Assembly (NCBI GenBank): GCA_020833055.1
Contig: JAJHQZ010000016.1
Span: forward strand, 1 to 17,470
Length of the DNA stretch: 17,470 bases
Origin: Candidatus Korarchaeum sp.
Lineage (GTDB): Archaea > Korarchaeota > Korarchaeia > Korarchaeales > Korarchaeaceae
Direction of reading: 5' to 3'
Positions 1-5,789 of this stretch are shown here, piece after piece. The number at the start of each line of letters is the position of its first letter. Within the stretch, counting starts at the first letter, position 1. The notes beneath the pieces are model-generated. The model searched no databases and was not told where the DNA came from. It saw only the letters and a list, made by a program, of their open reading frames with translations. The translations under genes and the position numbers were made by a program.

Positions 1-105
1 CCTGAAGGTAGAGGATTCTGGAAAGTAGCTGTCATATATATTGGGACCTCGATAGGCGAGAAATCTGACATAGTAGGGGCGAGAATCACCGATTTAAAAG
101 TTTAA
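1..105 (+). CDS. C-terminal end of an unidentified protein (5' end outside window)
   Basis: Frame 1 is open from the first base and ends at TAA 103-105, giving 34 residues with protein-like composition (ending GARITDLKV). The 5' part lies outside the window, so no family can be assigned. The stop sits inside the A/T-rich promoter region of the following HTH-CBS gene, 24 bases before its start, so the two genes could also be partly co-transcribed. An open frame of this length can occur by chance, so confidence is moderate. Confidence 0.45.
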   Translation, partial: PEGRGFWKVAVIYIGTSIGEKSDIVGARITDLKV

Positions 106-109
106 ATAA
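93..109 (+). promoter_or_regulatory. TATA-box region for the HTH-CBS gene
   Basis: Two overlapping A/T-rich elements, TTTAAAAG (93-100) and TTTAAATAA (101-109), lie before the ATG at 130. The second is centred about 25 bases upstream of the ATG, the normal archaeal TATA-to-start distance. The transcript is therefore probably leaderless. No Shine-Dalgarno is visible before the ATG, which agrees. Confidence 0.55.
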
Positions 110-115
110 TAAATG

Positions 116-129
116 ATTCCAATAGGAAT
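116..129. repeat. Inverted repeat ATTCC-N4-GGAAT, candidate operator
   Basis: A perfect 5+5 base inverted repeat with an AATA spacer fills the gap between the TATA box and the ATG at 130, which is also the expected transcription start. A protein bound here would block initiation. The downstream gene encodes an HTH protein, so autorepression is the simple inference. Binding itself is not shown by the sequence. Confidence 0.45.
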
Positions 130-681
130 ATGCTGAGAGATCTGAGTTCCATCGGGAAGGAAAGGAAATTGCTCGGGATAAGCCAGAGGGAGCTAGCGAA
201 AATGGCCGGAGTGAGCCAATCCCTCATTTCGAAGGTGGAGAATGGTCAGATGGTCCCGAATTACGATGTAGCTTTGAGGATAATCAGAGCTCTGGAACTC
301 GTGAGGGAAAAGAAAGGACTCTCTAGAGCTAGGGAGATAATGAGTTCCCCTGTCATAAGCGTCTCCCCCAAGGATAGCTTGAGGAAAGCGATATCTCTCA
401 TGGAGGAGCACGGTATATCTCAACTTCCGGTGATTTCGAATGGGAAGGTTGTAGGTTCATTGACGGAGGAAGCGATAATAAACAGGATAGGCTCTATATC
501 GATGGAGACGCTAGTGGAGGAAGTCATGGGGAGCCCTTTTCCAATATTCCCCCCGGATACTTCTGTCGCACTGATAAAGGAGGCGCTCCTCTACTACCAA
601 GCGGTCCTGATACAAGAGAATGGAAGTATAGTGGGGATAATCACGAAGTCCGATCTCGTGAGGAACTTGGAGAGGATCTGA
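130..681 (+). CDS. HTH (XRE-type) transcriptional regulator with CBS domain pair
   Basis: 183 aa. Residues 8-58 form an XRE/Cro-type helix-turn-helix (GISQRELAKMAGVSQSLISK followed by VENG, the recognition region). Two CBS domains follow: about 68-122 (MSSPVISVSPKDSL, then GISQLPVISNGKVVGSLT) and about 130-183 (ending GSIVGIITKSDLV). In other proteins CBS pairs bind adenine nucleotides, so the known role of this layout is a transcription factor that senses adenylate or SAM-like ligands; the actual ligand here is unknown. The start at 130 is supported by a TATA box 25 bases upstream and no competing ATG. An inverted repeat just before the start suggests autoregulation. The 3' end overlaps the convergent RDD-SpoIIM gene by 41 bases. 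Confidence 0.88.
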   Translation: MLRDLSSIGKERKLLGISQRELAKMAGVSQSLISKVENGQMVPNYDVALRIIRALELVREKKGLSRAREIMSSPVISVSPKDSLRKAISLMEEHGISQLPVISNGKVVGSLTEEAIINRIGSISMETLVEEVMGSPFPIFPPDTSVALIKEALLYYQAVLIQENGSIVGIITKSDLVRNLERI

Positions 682-2065
682 TGATCAAGTATATGATTAT
701 AGCTTCAGCTATTGAGAAGGCAATATCGAAAGCGGGGTATTTCGAGATCCATCTAGTTACGAAACCCTCAACGAATGCTGCGTAGAGGAGGAGGATAAAT
801 GAGAGAATTATGAGGTCAACGGACTCCATAGCAGCTTCCCTAGCCCGGGGCCACTTCTTACTATCTAACATATGCTTGGAGATCCTGATGCCCACTGCAG
901 TAGAGATGAATATTGAAGAGAGCTCCGGCACACCATGGGGGAGTATGAGGAGTAAGGCCTCAACGGGGTCTCTCGAGATCGACAGGACGAACCCGACTAA
1001 GAAGCCGTTTACCGTTAGGGTGAGGAAAGGCATGAAGAGCAAGGGAGCTAAGCCGAGGGTGGCTAGGACTACCCTGAGGTTGTTCAGGAATATCACGATA
1101 GATATCGTCAGAGGGCTCTCCTCACTCGGTATCACATCCTTCCCGAATATCTCCTTGATCAAGCTCTCCATCCACTCAGGCTTCAGATAGTAAGCCAGGA
1201 TGGATGAGATCAGGAAGATAGCTACAGATAGCAGGAAGTAAGGGGACGACCTCTTGAAACTACTCCCCCAGGAGAATCTAATCTTACCGCTTTTCTCAGC
1301 TTTTTTGTAAAGTGCCCTTATTATCCTAGCCCTGTTCCTCAATATCTCACTGCATTCCCCTGAGCAGAGCTCCGATGCCCTCTCATATACCCTAGCGATG
1401 CCCTCAGCTCCCAATGTCTTGAGCTGCAGAGAGGGGTTCGATATGAAGTACGCTACTCTATCTATCAGCTCCTCCCTCTCCCCCAGGATCTCAGCTACAT
1501 ACTCCCTCATTTCAGCCCTGGGGATCCCCTGAGGCTTAATCTCCGTATCCCCAAGCTCAAGGGCCACAGCCTTAACTATGCTCTCCCCTATCTCTCTCCT
1601 CAGTCCAGATCCGGGGAGAGGGATCTCTATCCTGACGAATTTCTTTGAGACAACAGCTGTATTAGCTAGCAGATCCCCGATCCTCCTCCCTCCCTTGATC
1701 AAGAACAGAGGTAAGTAGAGAGCTAAGATGTCCGCTAGCCTGAAAGAGTTCCTTAGGAAAGATTCCCTCAGGGAGAGGTTGCACATCCCATTCAAGGATA
1801 TCACTTTGAGATCGAGGGCTCTCTTCCCTATCGTCGTGGAGAAGATGCCCTCTAGCAGTGTGAAGTACAGAATGAAAGTTAAAGTAGCGATCGATGATGT
1901 TATTACGATGTTCATCAAGCTCTGCTGCAAGAGCAAAAGGACAATTAATGGCATCTGAATTATAGTTATCACAATTAAATCTATCAAATGGGCCAAGAAT
2001 CTCTCAGTATTCTCAGATGGTCTCAGGGAAGCGAGAGGATCCTCATACATATGGGAGGGCATCAT
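641..2065 (-). CDS. RDD domain-SpoIIM (DUF95) fusion membrane protein
   Basis: 474 aa. Residues 21-140 are an RDD domain: Arg22 and Asp29 in the first helix, the GKRALDL motif at 80-86 after the second helix, and a further hydrophobic segment near 110-123. A soluble, charged, helical linker spans about 145-270. From about 275 the protein matches the SpoIIM/stage II sporulation M family: FLNNLRVVLATLG, the NGFLVG turn, and PHGVPEL with PHG at 376-378, followed by more membrane helices to 465. The two domains are often encoded by neighbouring genes, near MoxR ATPase and DUF58 genes; here they are fused and those partners are absent. Function is unknown; transport or envelope roles are proposed for the families. 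Start GTGAA-type Shine-Dalgarno (GGTGA, 2077-2073) sits 7 bases before ATG 2065; a second ATG follows directly. Confidence 0.85.
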   Translation of the reverse strand: MMPSHMYEDPLASLRPSENTERFLAHLIDLIVITIIQMPLIVLLLLQQSLMNIVITSSIATLTFILYFTLLEGIFSTTIGKRALDLKVISLNGMCNLSLRESFLRNSFRLADILALYLPLFLIKGGRRIGDLLANTAVVSKKFVRIEIPLPGSGLRREIGESIVKAVALELGDTEIKPQGIPRAEMREYVAEILGEREELIDRVAYFISNPSLQLKTLGAEGIARVYERASELCSGECSEILRNRARIIRALYKKAEKSGKIRFSWGSSFKRSSPYFLLSVAIFLISSILAYYLKPEWMESLIKEIFGKDVIPSEESPLTISIVIFLNNLRVVLATLGLAPLLFMPFLTLTVNGFLVGFVLSISRDPVEALLLILPHGVPELSSIFISTAVGIRISKHMLDSKKWPRAREAAMESVDLIILSFILLLYAAFVEGFVTRWISKYPAFDIAFSIAEAIIIYLIIRSSPSSSRDRTS

Positions 2066-2090
2066 GCCACTTCACCATCCATCACCGGAA

Positions 2091-2102
2091 AGATAAAAAA
2101 GG
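2091..2102. promoter_or_regulatory. A/T-rich element shared by two divergent genes
   Basis: AGATAAAAAAGG lies between the start codons of the minus-strand RDD-SpoIIM gene (2065) and the plus-strand thioredoxin-fold gene (2122). Read plus, it is about 26 bases from ATG 2122, predicting a leaderless transcript. Read minus (CTTTTTTATC), it is about 30 bases from ATG 2065, leaving room for little more than the GGTGA Shine-Dalgarno. One TATA-like tract may therefore serve both directions. Confidence 0.4.
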
Positions 2103-2121
2103 GTATTGGCTCATTGATCGT

Positions 2122-2448
2122 ATGAGCGTAAAGGTATCCGTATACTATACCCCGGAATGCCCGGCTGATGAGTTCCTCAAGGAATTGAGGGAGACGCTAA
2201 CAGAGGCCGGCGTATCCTATGAGATAGAGGAGATAGTCTTAGTGAGCGATGATGAAGCTGTGGAGCATAAAGTCCTCGGGGTACCGACTGTGAGGATAAA
2301 CGGTGCGGATGTGGATCCTAACTTCGAGGATAAAGGGATTTACAGAGCTGCTTGCACGAGGTTGTATAAGTGGAAAGGTAATGTCTACAGCTTTCCCCCG
2401 AAGGAGATGATATTGGAGGCCCTGAGGAGATTGGGAGTCCGGAAATGA
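2122..2448 (+). CDS. Thioredoxin-fold protein (glutaredoxin-like, single N-terminal Cys)
   Basis: 108 aa. It opens with a beta strand and YYTPECPADEFLKEL, matching the position of the thioredoxin active site but with only one cysteine (C-P-A-D instead of C-x-x-C). The second half has GVPTVRINGADVDP, the cis-proline strand of thioredoxin folds, and a second Cys near residue 82 (YRAACTRLYKW). The GVPTVRING...DVDP pattern resembles small thioredoxin-like proteins annotated next to alkylmercury lyases. The role is probably redox or metal-thiol chemistry, but no substrate can be named. A longer in-frame start exists at 2017, but it would overlap the divergent gene; ATG 2122 is preferred because of the TATA tract 26 bases upstream. 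It overlaps the HD gene by 4 bases (ATGA). Confidence 0.7.
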   Translation: MSVKVSVYYTPECPADEFLKELRETLTEAGVSYEIEEIVLVSDDEAVEHKVLGVPTVRINGADVDPNFEDKGIYRAACTRLYKWKGNVYSFPPKEMILEALRRLGVRK

Positions 2449-3206
2449 TTCCTGAATTGGAGGAGGAGATATGCGAATTCTTGAAATCTGAGAAGCTCAT
2501 CAAGATATTTGAGTATCTGAAGGGAGATCCTAGGATAAGGGGTCTCCTAGAGATGTCAAATATAGTCCTCGTTCACAGGCTCAAGTACAACGATCACGGT
2601 ATGATGCACGCTATGATAACCACTAGGAACTCCCTGAAGATCCTGGATATACTATCGGGGGAAGTAGTTAATGAGGATTGGCGTGATCTCGAAGACTCTA
2701 AACTCATAGTAATGACAGCTAGCTTCCTACATGACATAGGGAACTCTATTATGAGGGAAGAGCATGAGATACTCAGCGTTATCCTCGCTAAACCCTTCGT
2801 AGAAGAGATACTCTCCTATTTTTACGATGACAGTTCGAAGGCCGTTAAAATAGGCAGTATGATATACGAAGCCATAATGTGTCACATGGGGAGGTTCGAG
2901 CCCACGAGCGTAGAAGCTGGTATAGTGGCTACAGCCGATGGGTGCGATATGGAGAAGGAGAGAGCTAGGCTCCCCTTCCAATTGGGCCGTCATGATATCC
3001 ATAAGTTCTCGGCTTTAGCTGTAGAGAGGGTCGATATAGGGAGGGGTGAGGAGAAGCCCCTGAGGATAACCGTAGGGATGAAGGACCCCAGCGGGACCTT
3101 CCAGATAGAGGAGATCCTACTGAAGAAGATAAAGGGGACGAAGTTCGAGAGGTTCGTGGAGGTGTACGCTGATATAGCGGGCTCCGAGAGGATAAGGTTC
3201 ATCTAA
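2445..3206 (+). CDS. HD-domain metal-dependent phosphohydrolase
   Basis: 253 aa. HD superfamily signature: His51/His55 (DHGMMHA), the central His96-Asp97 (FLHDIGN), His107, His147 (MCHMGR) and Asp165 (ATADGCDM) are in the order expected for a one- or two-metal HD site. The family hydrolyses phosphate esters or nucleotides; the substrate here is not evident. The C-terminal 60 residues form a beta-rich extension (PLRITVGMKDPSGTFQIEEI) that may add specificity. The start ATG overlaps the stop of the thioredoxin-fold gene (ATGA, 2445-2448), so the two are probably translationally coupled. The stop overlaps the stop of the convergent 107-aa gene (CTAA, 3203-3206). Confidence 0.85.
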   Translation: MIPELEEEICEFLKSEKLIKIFEYLKGDPRIRGLLEMSNIVLVHRLKYNDHGMMHAMITTRNSLKILDILSGEVVNEDWRDLEDSKLIVMTASFLHDIGNSIMREEHEILSVILAKPFVEEILSYFYDDSSKAVKIGSMIYEAIMCHMGRFEPTSVEAGIVATADGCDMEKERARLPFQLGRHDIHKFSALAVERVDIGRGEEKPLRITVGMKDPSGTFQIEEILLKKIKGTKFERFVEVYADIAGSERIRFI

Positions 3207-3526
3207 GGGCCCTCATCCCCCGCTTCTCTAAGCAGTCTCTCAGCTACCTTGAGCAAGAAAGCCGCAGAAGCTATAATAGAGTTGAGTTGAGATCCCTCTA
3301 AGCAGAACTTGAATGATCCCTCTATCCTATCAGCCATCTCCAGGAAGAAATCAGGATACCCTCTAGTCGCTGAGTACTCAGCTAAGCTTATCGAACAATC
3401 CCATTCAGGGGCTATGAGCTTCATCGTGCGTATAGATATTTCCCTGATGATACTCAATGCCCTCCCCTCATCGTGAGCTGCTAGCTTTTTAGCTTCCTCT
3501 AATTCCCTCCTCAAGGAACTTATCAC
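3203..3526 (-). CDS. Hypothetical helical protein, 107 aa
   Basis: No family recognised. The protein reads as nearly all alpha-helical and charged, starting MISSLRRELEEAKKLAAHDE, with two Cys (about residues 44 and 74) and a conserved-looking aromatic patch around SATRGYPDFFLEMADRIEG. The layout of two long helices with a central R/E-rich segment is loosely like HEPN-type helical bundles, but I cannot confirm this. Its ATG overlaps the stop of the upstream membrane protein gene (3523-3526), so it is translated from the same message and may act with that protein. Confidence 0.65.
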   Translation of the reverse strand: MISSLRRELEEAKKLAAHDEGRALSIIREISIRTMKLIAPEWDCSISLAEYSATRGYPDFFLEMADRIEGSFKFCLEGSQLNSIIASAAFLLKVAERLLREAGDEGP

Positions 3527-4110
3527 CAGTATCCCCTGCCCCTCCTCGGCCTCCTCCTGGGGATCGGCCTCTCATATAGATAACTGTTCAAGAACCCGGA
3601 AGCGATGAGAGTTATCGCCAGGAGGAGAGCTAGATATTTCCCAATACCCTCCCCCCATCTCACATAACTCTGCCCCGCATCCGATTGGAACATGAGGAAA
3701 GCGGACCTAGGAGCCTCTAAAGCGAGGAAGGAGAACTCGTAGAAGAGGAAGGAGAGGAAAATGAGTGTTGCAGCTATGAAATAAGCCCTTGAGGACTTAC
3801 TGAATATCGCGTAAATTGTGGAGAGGAGGGATAGAGAGATGAAGAGAGTGCACAACATTAAGAAGAATTTAGAGATGCCTATCCTGTAAGATACACCTGG
3901 AGGGATCCTTCTCTCCTCAGATAACCACTTAAATATATCTAGGGATAATGAGAGAGAGGACTTATTTCCCGAGGACCATACGAAGGTTATGGGATTACCA
4001 TTGTACTTGAAATAACCGCCGACATTAGGTAAGTAACAATCCATCCACCACCAAGTCGATGTGAGCGTTAAGAGGAACAGGATGAGGGAGATGACCCCGA
4101 GCCAGTTCAT
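3523..4110 (-). CDS. Hypothetical membrane protein, four predicted helices
   Basis: 195 aa, family not recognised. Hydrophobic segments lie at about 4-20, 83-104, 109-131 and 160-178. The first is followed by an extracytoplasmic-looking loop rich in Trp, Asn and Ser (WWWMDCYLPNVGGYF). The C-terminus is strongly basic (PIPRRRPRRGRGYW), which by the positive-inside rule is likely cytoplasmic. It heads a two-gene operon with the 107-aa helical protein (ATGA overlap). A T-rich element at 4144-4151 on the minus strand, about 36 bases before the ATG, could be its TATA box. Confidence 0.7.
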   Translation of the reverse strand: MNWLGVISLILFLLTLTSTWWWMDCYLPNVGGYFKYNGNPITFVWSSGNKSSLSLSLDIFKWLSEERRIPPGVSYRIGISKFFLMLCTLFISLSLLSTIYAIFSKSSRAYFIAATLIFLSFLFYEFSFLALEAPRSAFLMFQSDAGQSYVRWGEGIGKYLALLLAITLIASGFLNSYLYERPIPRRRPRRGRGYW

Positions 4111-4112
4111 CG

Positions 4113-4250
4113 CTACGCACCGGTATCTTGATGCATGAGAGCGTAAAAAAGTTCCTCCTCCAATGTCTGAGCTGTAGATCCAGGGAGCGAGTTATAGTCG
4201 ACAGCTTCCGAGATACCTAATTCTACAATTCTAGGCCTCTTAAAATACAG
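4113..4250 (-). CDS. Possible small ORF (45 codons, no standard start)
   Basis: Between TAA 4259-4257 and TAG 4115-4113 the minus strand is open and reads as plausible protein (KRPRIVELGISEAVDYN, then SLPGSTAQTLEEELFYALM). It ends 2 bases before the ATG of the membrane protein gene. There is no ATG, GTG or TTG near its 5' end; a GGAGG lies directly at the 5' end beside a CTG. It could be a small protein with an unusual start, the remnant of a degraded gene, or chance. No relative recognised. Confidence 0.2.
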   Translation of the reverse strand: MYFKRPRIVELGISEAVDYNSLPGSTAQTLEEELFYALMHQDTGA

Positions 4251-4255
4251 GCCTC
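4233..4255. repeat. Paired AGGCCTC repeats flanking a TATA-like tract
   Basis: AGGCCTC occurs at 4233-4239 and again at 4249-4255, separated by TTAAAATAC. Each copy contains the self-complementary AGGCCT, so the pair is both a direct and an inverted repeat. It lies upstream of nadE in the 183-base gap 4111-4293. It could be a regulator site around a promoter element; chance is possible because the units are short. Confidence 0.3.
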
Positions 4256-4262
4256 CTTACAT

Positions 4263-4272
4263 CATTAAAAAA
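4263..4272 (+). promoter_or_regulatory. TATA box of the nadE-UDG operon
   Basis: CATTAAAAAA is centred about 26 bases before ATG 4294, predicting a leaderless nadE transcript. The purine tract GAAGGGAGA after it lies 13 or more bases from the ATG, too far for a good Shine-Dalgarno. A second A/T tract at 4239-4247 is an alternative that would give a short leader containing the purine tract. Confidence 0.45.
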
Positions 4273-4293
4273 GAAGGGAGATAGTTAAGTAAT

Positions 4294-5082
4294 ATGCTCA
4301 CACTAGAATCCCTTAAGCTGGACATGGGGAAAGTCAAGGAGATAATATCCGGATTCATCAGGGGAATGGTAGCGGGGTCAAGAGCGGGAGGCATCGTCCT
4401 GGGGATAAGCGGGGGTGTGGATTCAGCAGTACTTACTAAGCTCTGTGTCGATGCTCTGGGTAGCGAGAGAGTATTCGGACTGATACTCCCGGATACTAGG
4501 GTGACTCCAGAGGAGGATATTAAGGACGCTATAGATCTAGCGGAATCTCTCAAAATAAAATACTGGAGAAGGGATATAGATGATATCATAGATTCCTATA
4601 AAAGATCCGAATTTTACATACATGATCATAAGCTAGCCCTCGGGAACTTGAGGGCTAGAGTGAGGATGTCCCTCCTGTACTACGTAGCCAATTCGAGGAA
4701 CTTGTTAGTCGCTGGGAGCGGTGACAGGAGCGAGATCCTCATAGGATACTTCACTAAATACGGGGATGGGGGAGCTGATCTCCTGCCCATAGGGGACCTA
4801 TACAAGACGCAAGTCAGGTGGATGGCAGAGTGGTTAGGTTTACCAGAGCGTATAGTTAAGAAACCGAGCAGCCCGAGGCTTTGGGAGGGCCATATGGCTG
4901 AAGAAGAATTAGGAATACCTTATGAAAGGATAGATCTTATTCTTCATGGCTTATTTGATCTTAGGATGGATATAGATACCCTCAGGGAGGAGTTCGGATC
5001 TGATGTAGATAGAGTGATGGAGATGCACTCTAAGAGCGCTCACAAGAGGACCATGCCACCGATAGCCAGGGTAAGAATTTGA
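4294..5082 (+). CDS. nadE: NAD+ synthase, ammonia-dependent
   Basis: 262 aa. It amidates nicotinate adenine dinucleotide to NAD+ using ATP and ammonia, the last step of NAD synthesis, in the cytoplasm. The PP-loop SGGVDS is at 39-44. GSGDRSE (141-147), YFTKYGDGG (152-160) and PIGDLYKTQV (165-174) are the deamido-NAD and ATP binding segments. SPRLWEGHMAEEELGIPYE is the usual specificity loop, and the end AHKRTMPP closes the site. There is no glutaminase domain, so free ammonia is the nitrogen donor; length is typical of the short class. The TGA overlaps the TTG start of the uracil-DNA glycosylase gene by 4 bases, indicating an operon. Confidence 0.95.
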   Translation: MLTLESLKLDMGKVKEIISGFIRGMVAGSRAGGIVLGISGGVDSAVLTKLCVDALGSERVFGLILPDTRVTPEEDIKDAIDLAESLKIKYWRRDIDDIIDSYKRSEFYIHDHKLALGNLRARVRMSLLYYVANSRNLLVAGSGDRSEILIGYFTKYGDGGADLLPIGDLYKTQVRWMAEWLGLPERIVKKPSSPRLWEGHMAEEELGIPYERIDLILHGLFDLRMDIDTLREEFGSDVDRVMEMHSKSAHKRTMPPIARVRI

Positions 5083-5660
5083 GGCTCGAGGATTTAGCTG
5101 AGGAAATAATGAGATGTGAGAAGTGCCCCCTTCACTTAAATAGAAAGAGGGCAGTCCCCGGGGAGGGAAATCCAAATTCTAGGATAATGTTCGTTGGAGA
5201 AGCTCCGGGAAGGAACGAGGATGAGATGGGGAGGCCCTTCGTTGGGGCTGCGGGTAAGCTGCTGGAGGAGTTACTGAGCTCGATAGGTCTCAGGAGGCAT
5301 GATGTATTCATAACGAACGTCGTGAAATGCAGACCCCCAAATAATAGAGATCCAAGGCCCGAGGAGATAGAGGCATGCCTCCCCTATCTCAAAGCTCAGA
5401 TCGAGTTGATAGATCCCGAGATACTAGTTCCACTGGGGAGGCACAGCGTGGGGGTCCTCTTGGGGAGGATAGGGGAGATCTCCATAATGAGAGTTAGAGG
5501 CAGGGTATACGAGGTCGAAGTATTCGGGGCCCTCCGGAAAGTACTGCCCACTCTCCATCCAGCGGCCGCTCTCTACAACCCGAGGCTGAAGCCCCTCATA
5601 AGGGAGGACTTCGAGAAACTGAGATCTTTGATCTCGAGCGGGCTGGAGGGATGGCTATGA
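5079..5660 (+). CDS. Uracil-DNA glycosylase, family 4 ([4Fe-4S])
   Basis: 193 aa. It removes uracil produced by cytosine deamination, an important repair step in thermophiles. Cys13, Cys16 (CEKC), Cys84 and Cys100 are the four [4Fe-4S] ligands of family 4. Motif A is GEAPGRNEDEMGRPFVG at 40-56, the uracil-binding Asn is in FITNVVKCRPP (Asn80), and the DNA intercalation motif is HPAAALYNP (160-168). The start is TTG at 5079, whose TTGA overlaps the nadE stop; the upstream CCAGGG gives a weak Shine-Dalgarno and no in-frame ATG fits. Co-transcription with nadE looks like convenience rather than a shared pathway. Confidence 0.95.
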   Translation: MRLEDLAEEIMRCEKCPLHLNRKRAVPGEGNPNSRIMFVGEAPGRNEDEMGRPFVGAAGKLLEELLSSIGLRRHDVFITNVVKCRPPNNRDPRPEEIEACLPYLKAQIELIDPEILVPLGRHSVGVLLGRIGEISIMRVRGRVYEVEVFGALRKVLPTLHPAAALYNPRLKPLIREDFEKLRSLISSGLEGWL

Positions 5661-5759
5661 GGAACCCTCGGAATCCCTTCCTCTACTTTATTGAATGATC
5701 GACGCATGAAATCATGGATCGCTCAAGTTTCATCCTTTGCATTCATTTCAGCAGTAATG

Positions 5760-5769
5760 GATTTATTAA
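5760..5769 (+). promoter_or_regulatory. TATA box of the glutamine synthetase gene
   Basis: GATTTATTAA is centred about 25 bases before ATG 5790 and supports that codon as the start of a leaderless message. The gap 5661-5789 between the glycosylase stop and this start holds no other gene that I can support. Confidence 0.5.
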
Positions 5770-5789
5770 GTGAGCGATCTCAGATTTTC

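Noticed and set aside
2017-2121. Longer N-terminus for the thioredoxin-fold protein
   Set aside because: It would overlap the divergent gene's start and place the TATA-like tract inside the coding region; the extra residues do not look like the fold.
4127-4170. Possible C/D box RNA (TTGATGC ... CTGA) in the gap before nadE
   Set aside because: The C box does not match RTGATGA and no paired C'/D' boxes are found.
4434-4740. GSGDRSE in NAD synthase as an altered active-site motif
   Set aside because: A GTGDRSE-like form is usual in archaeal enzymes of this family, so it is not a sign of changed function.
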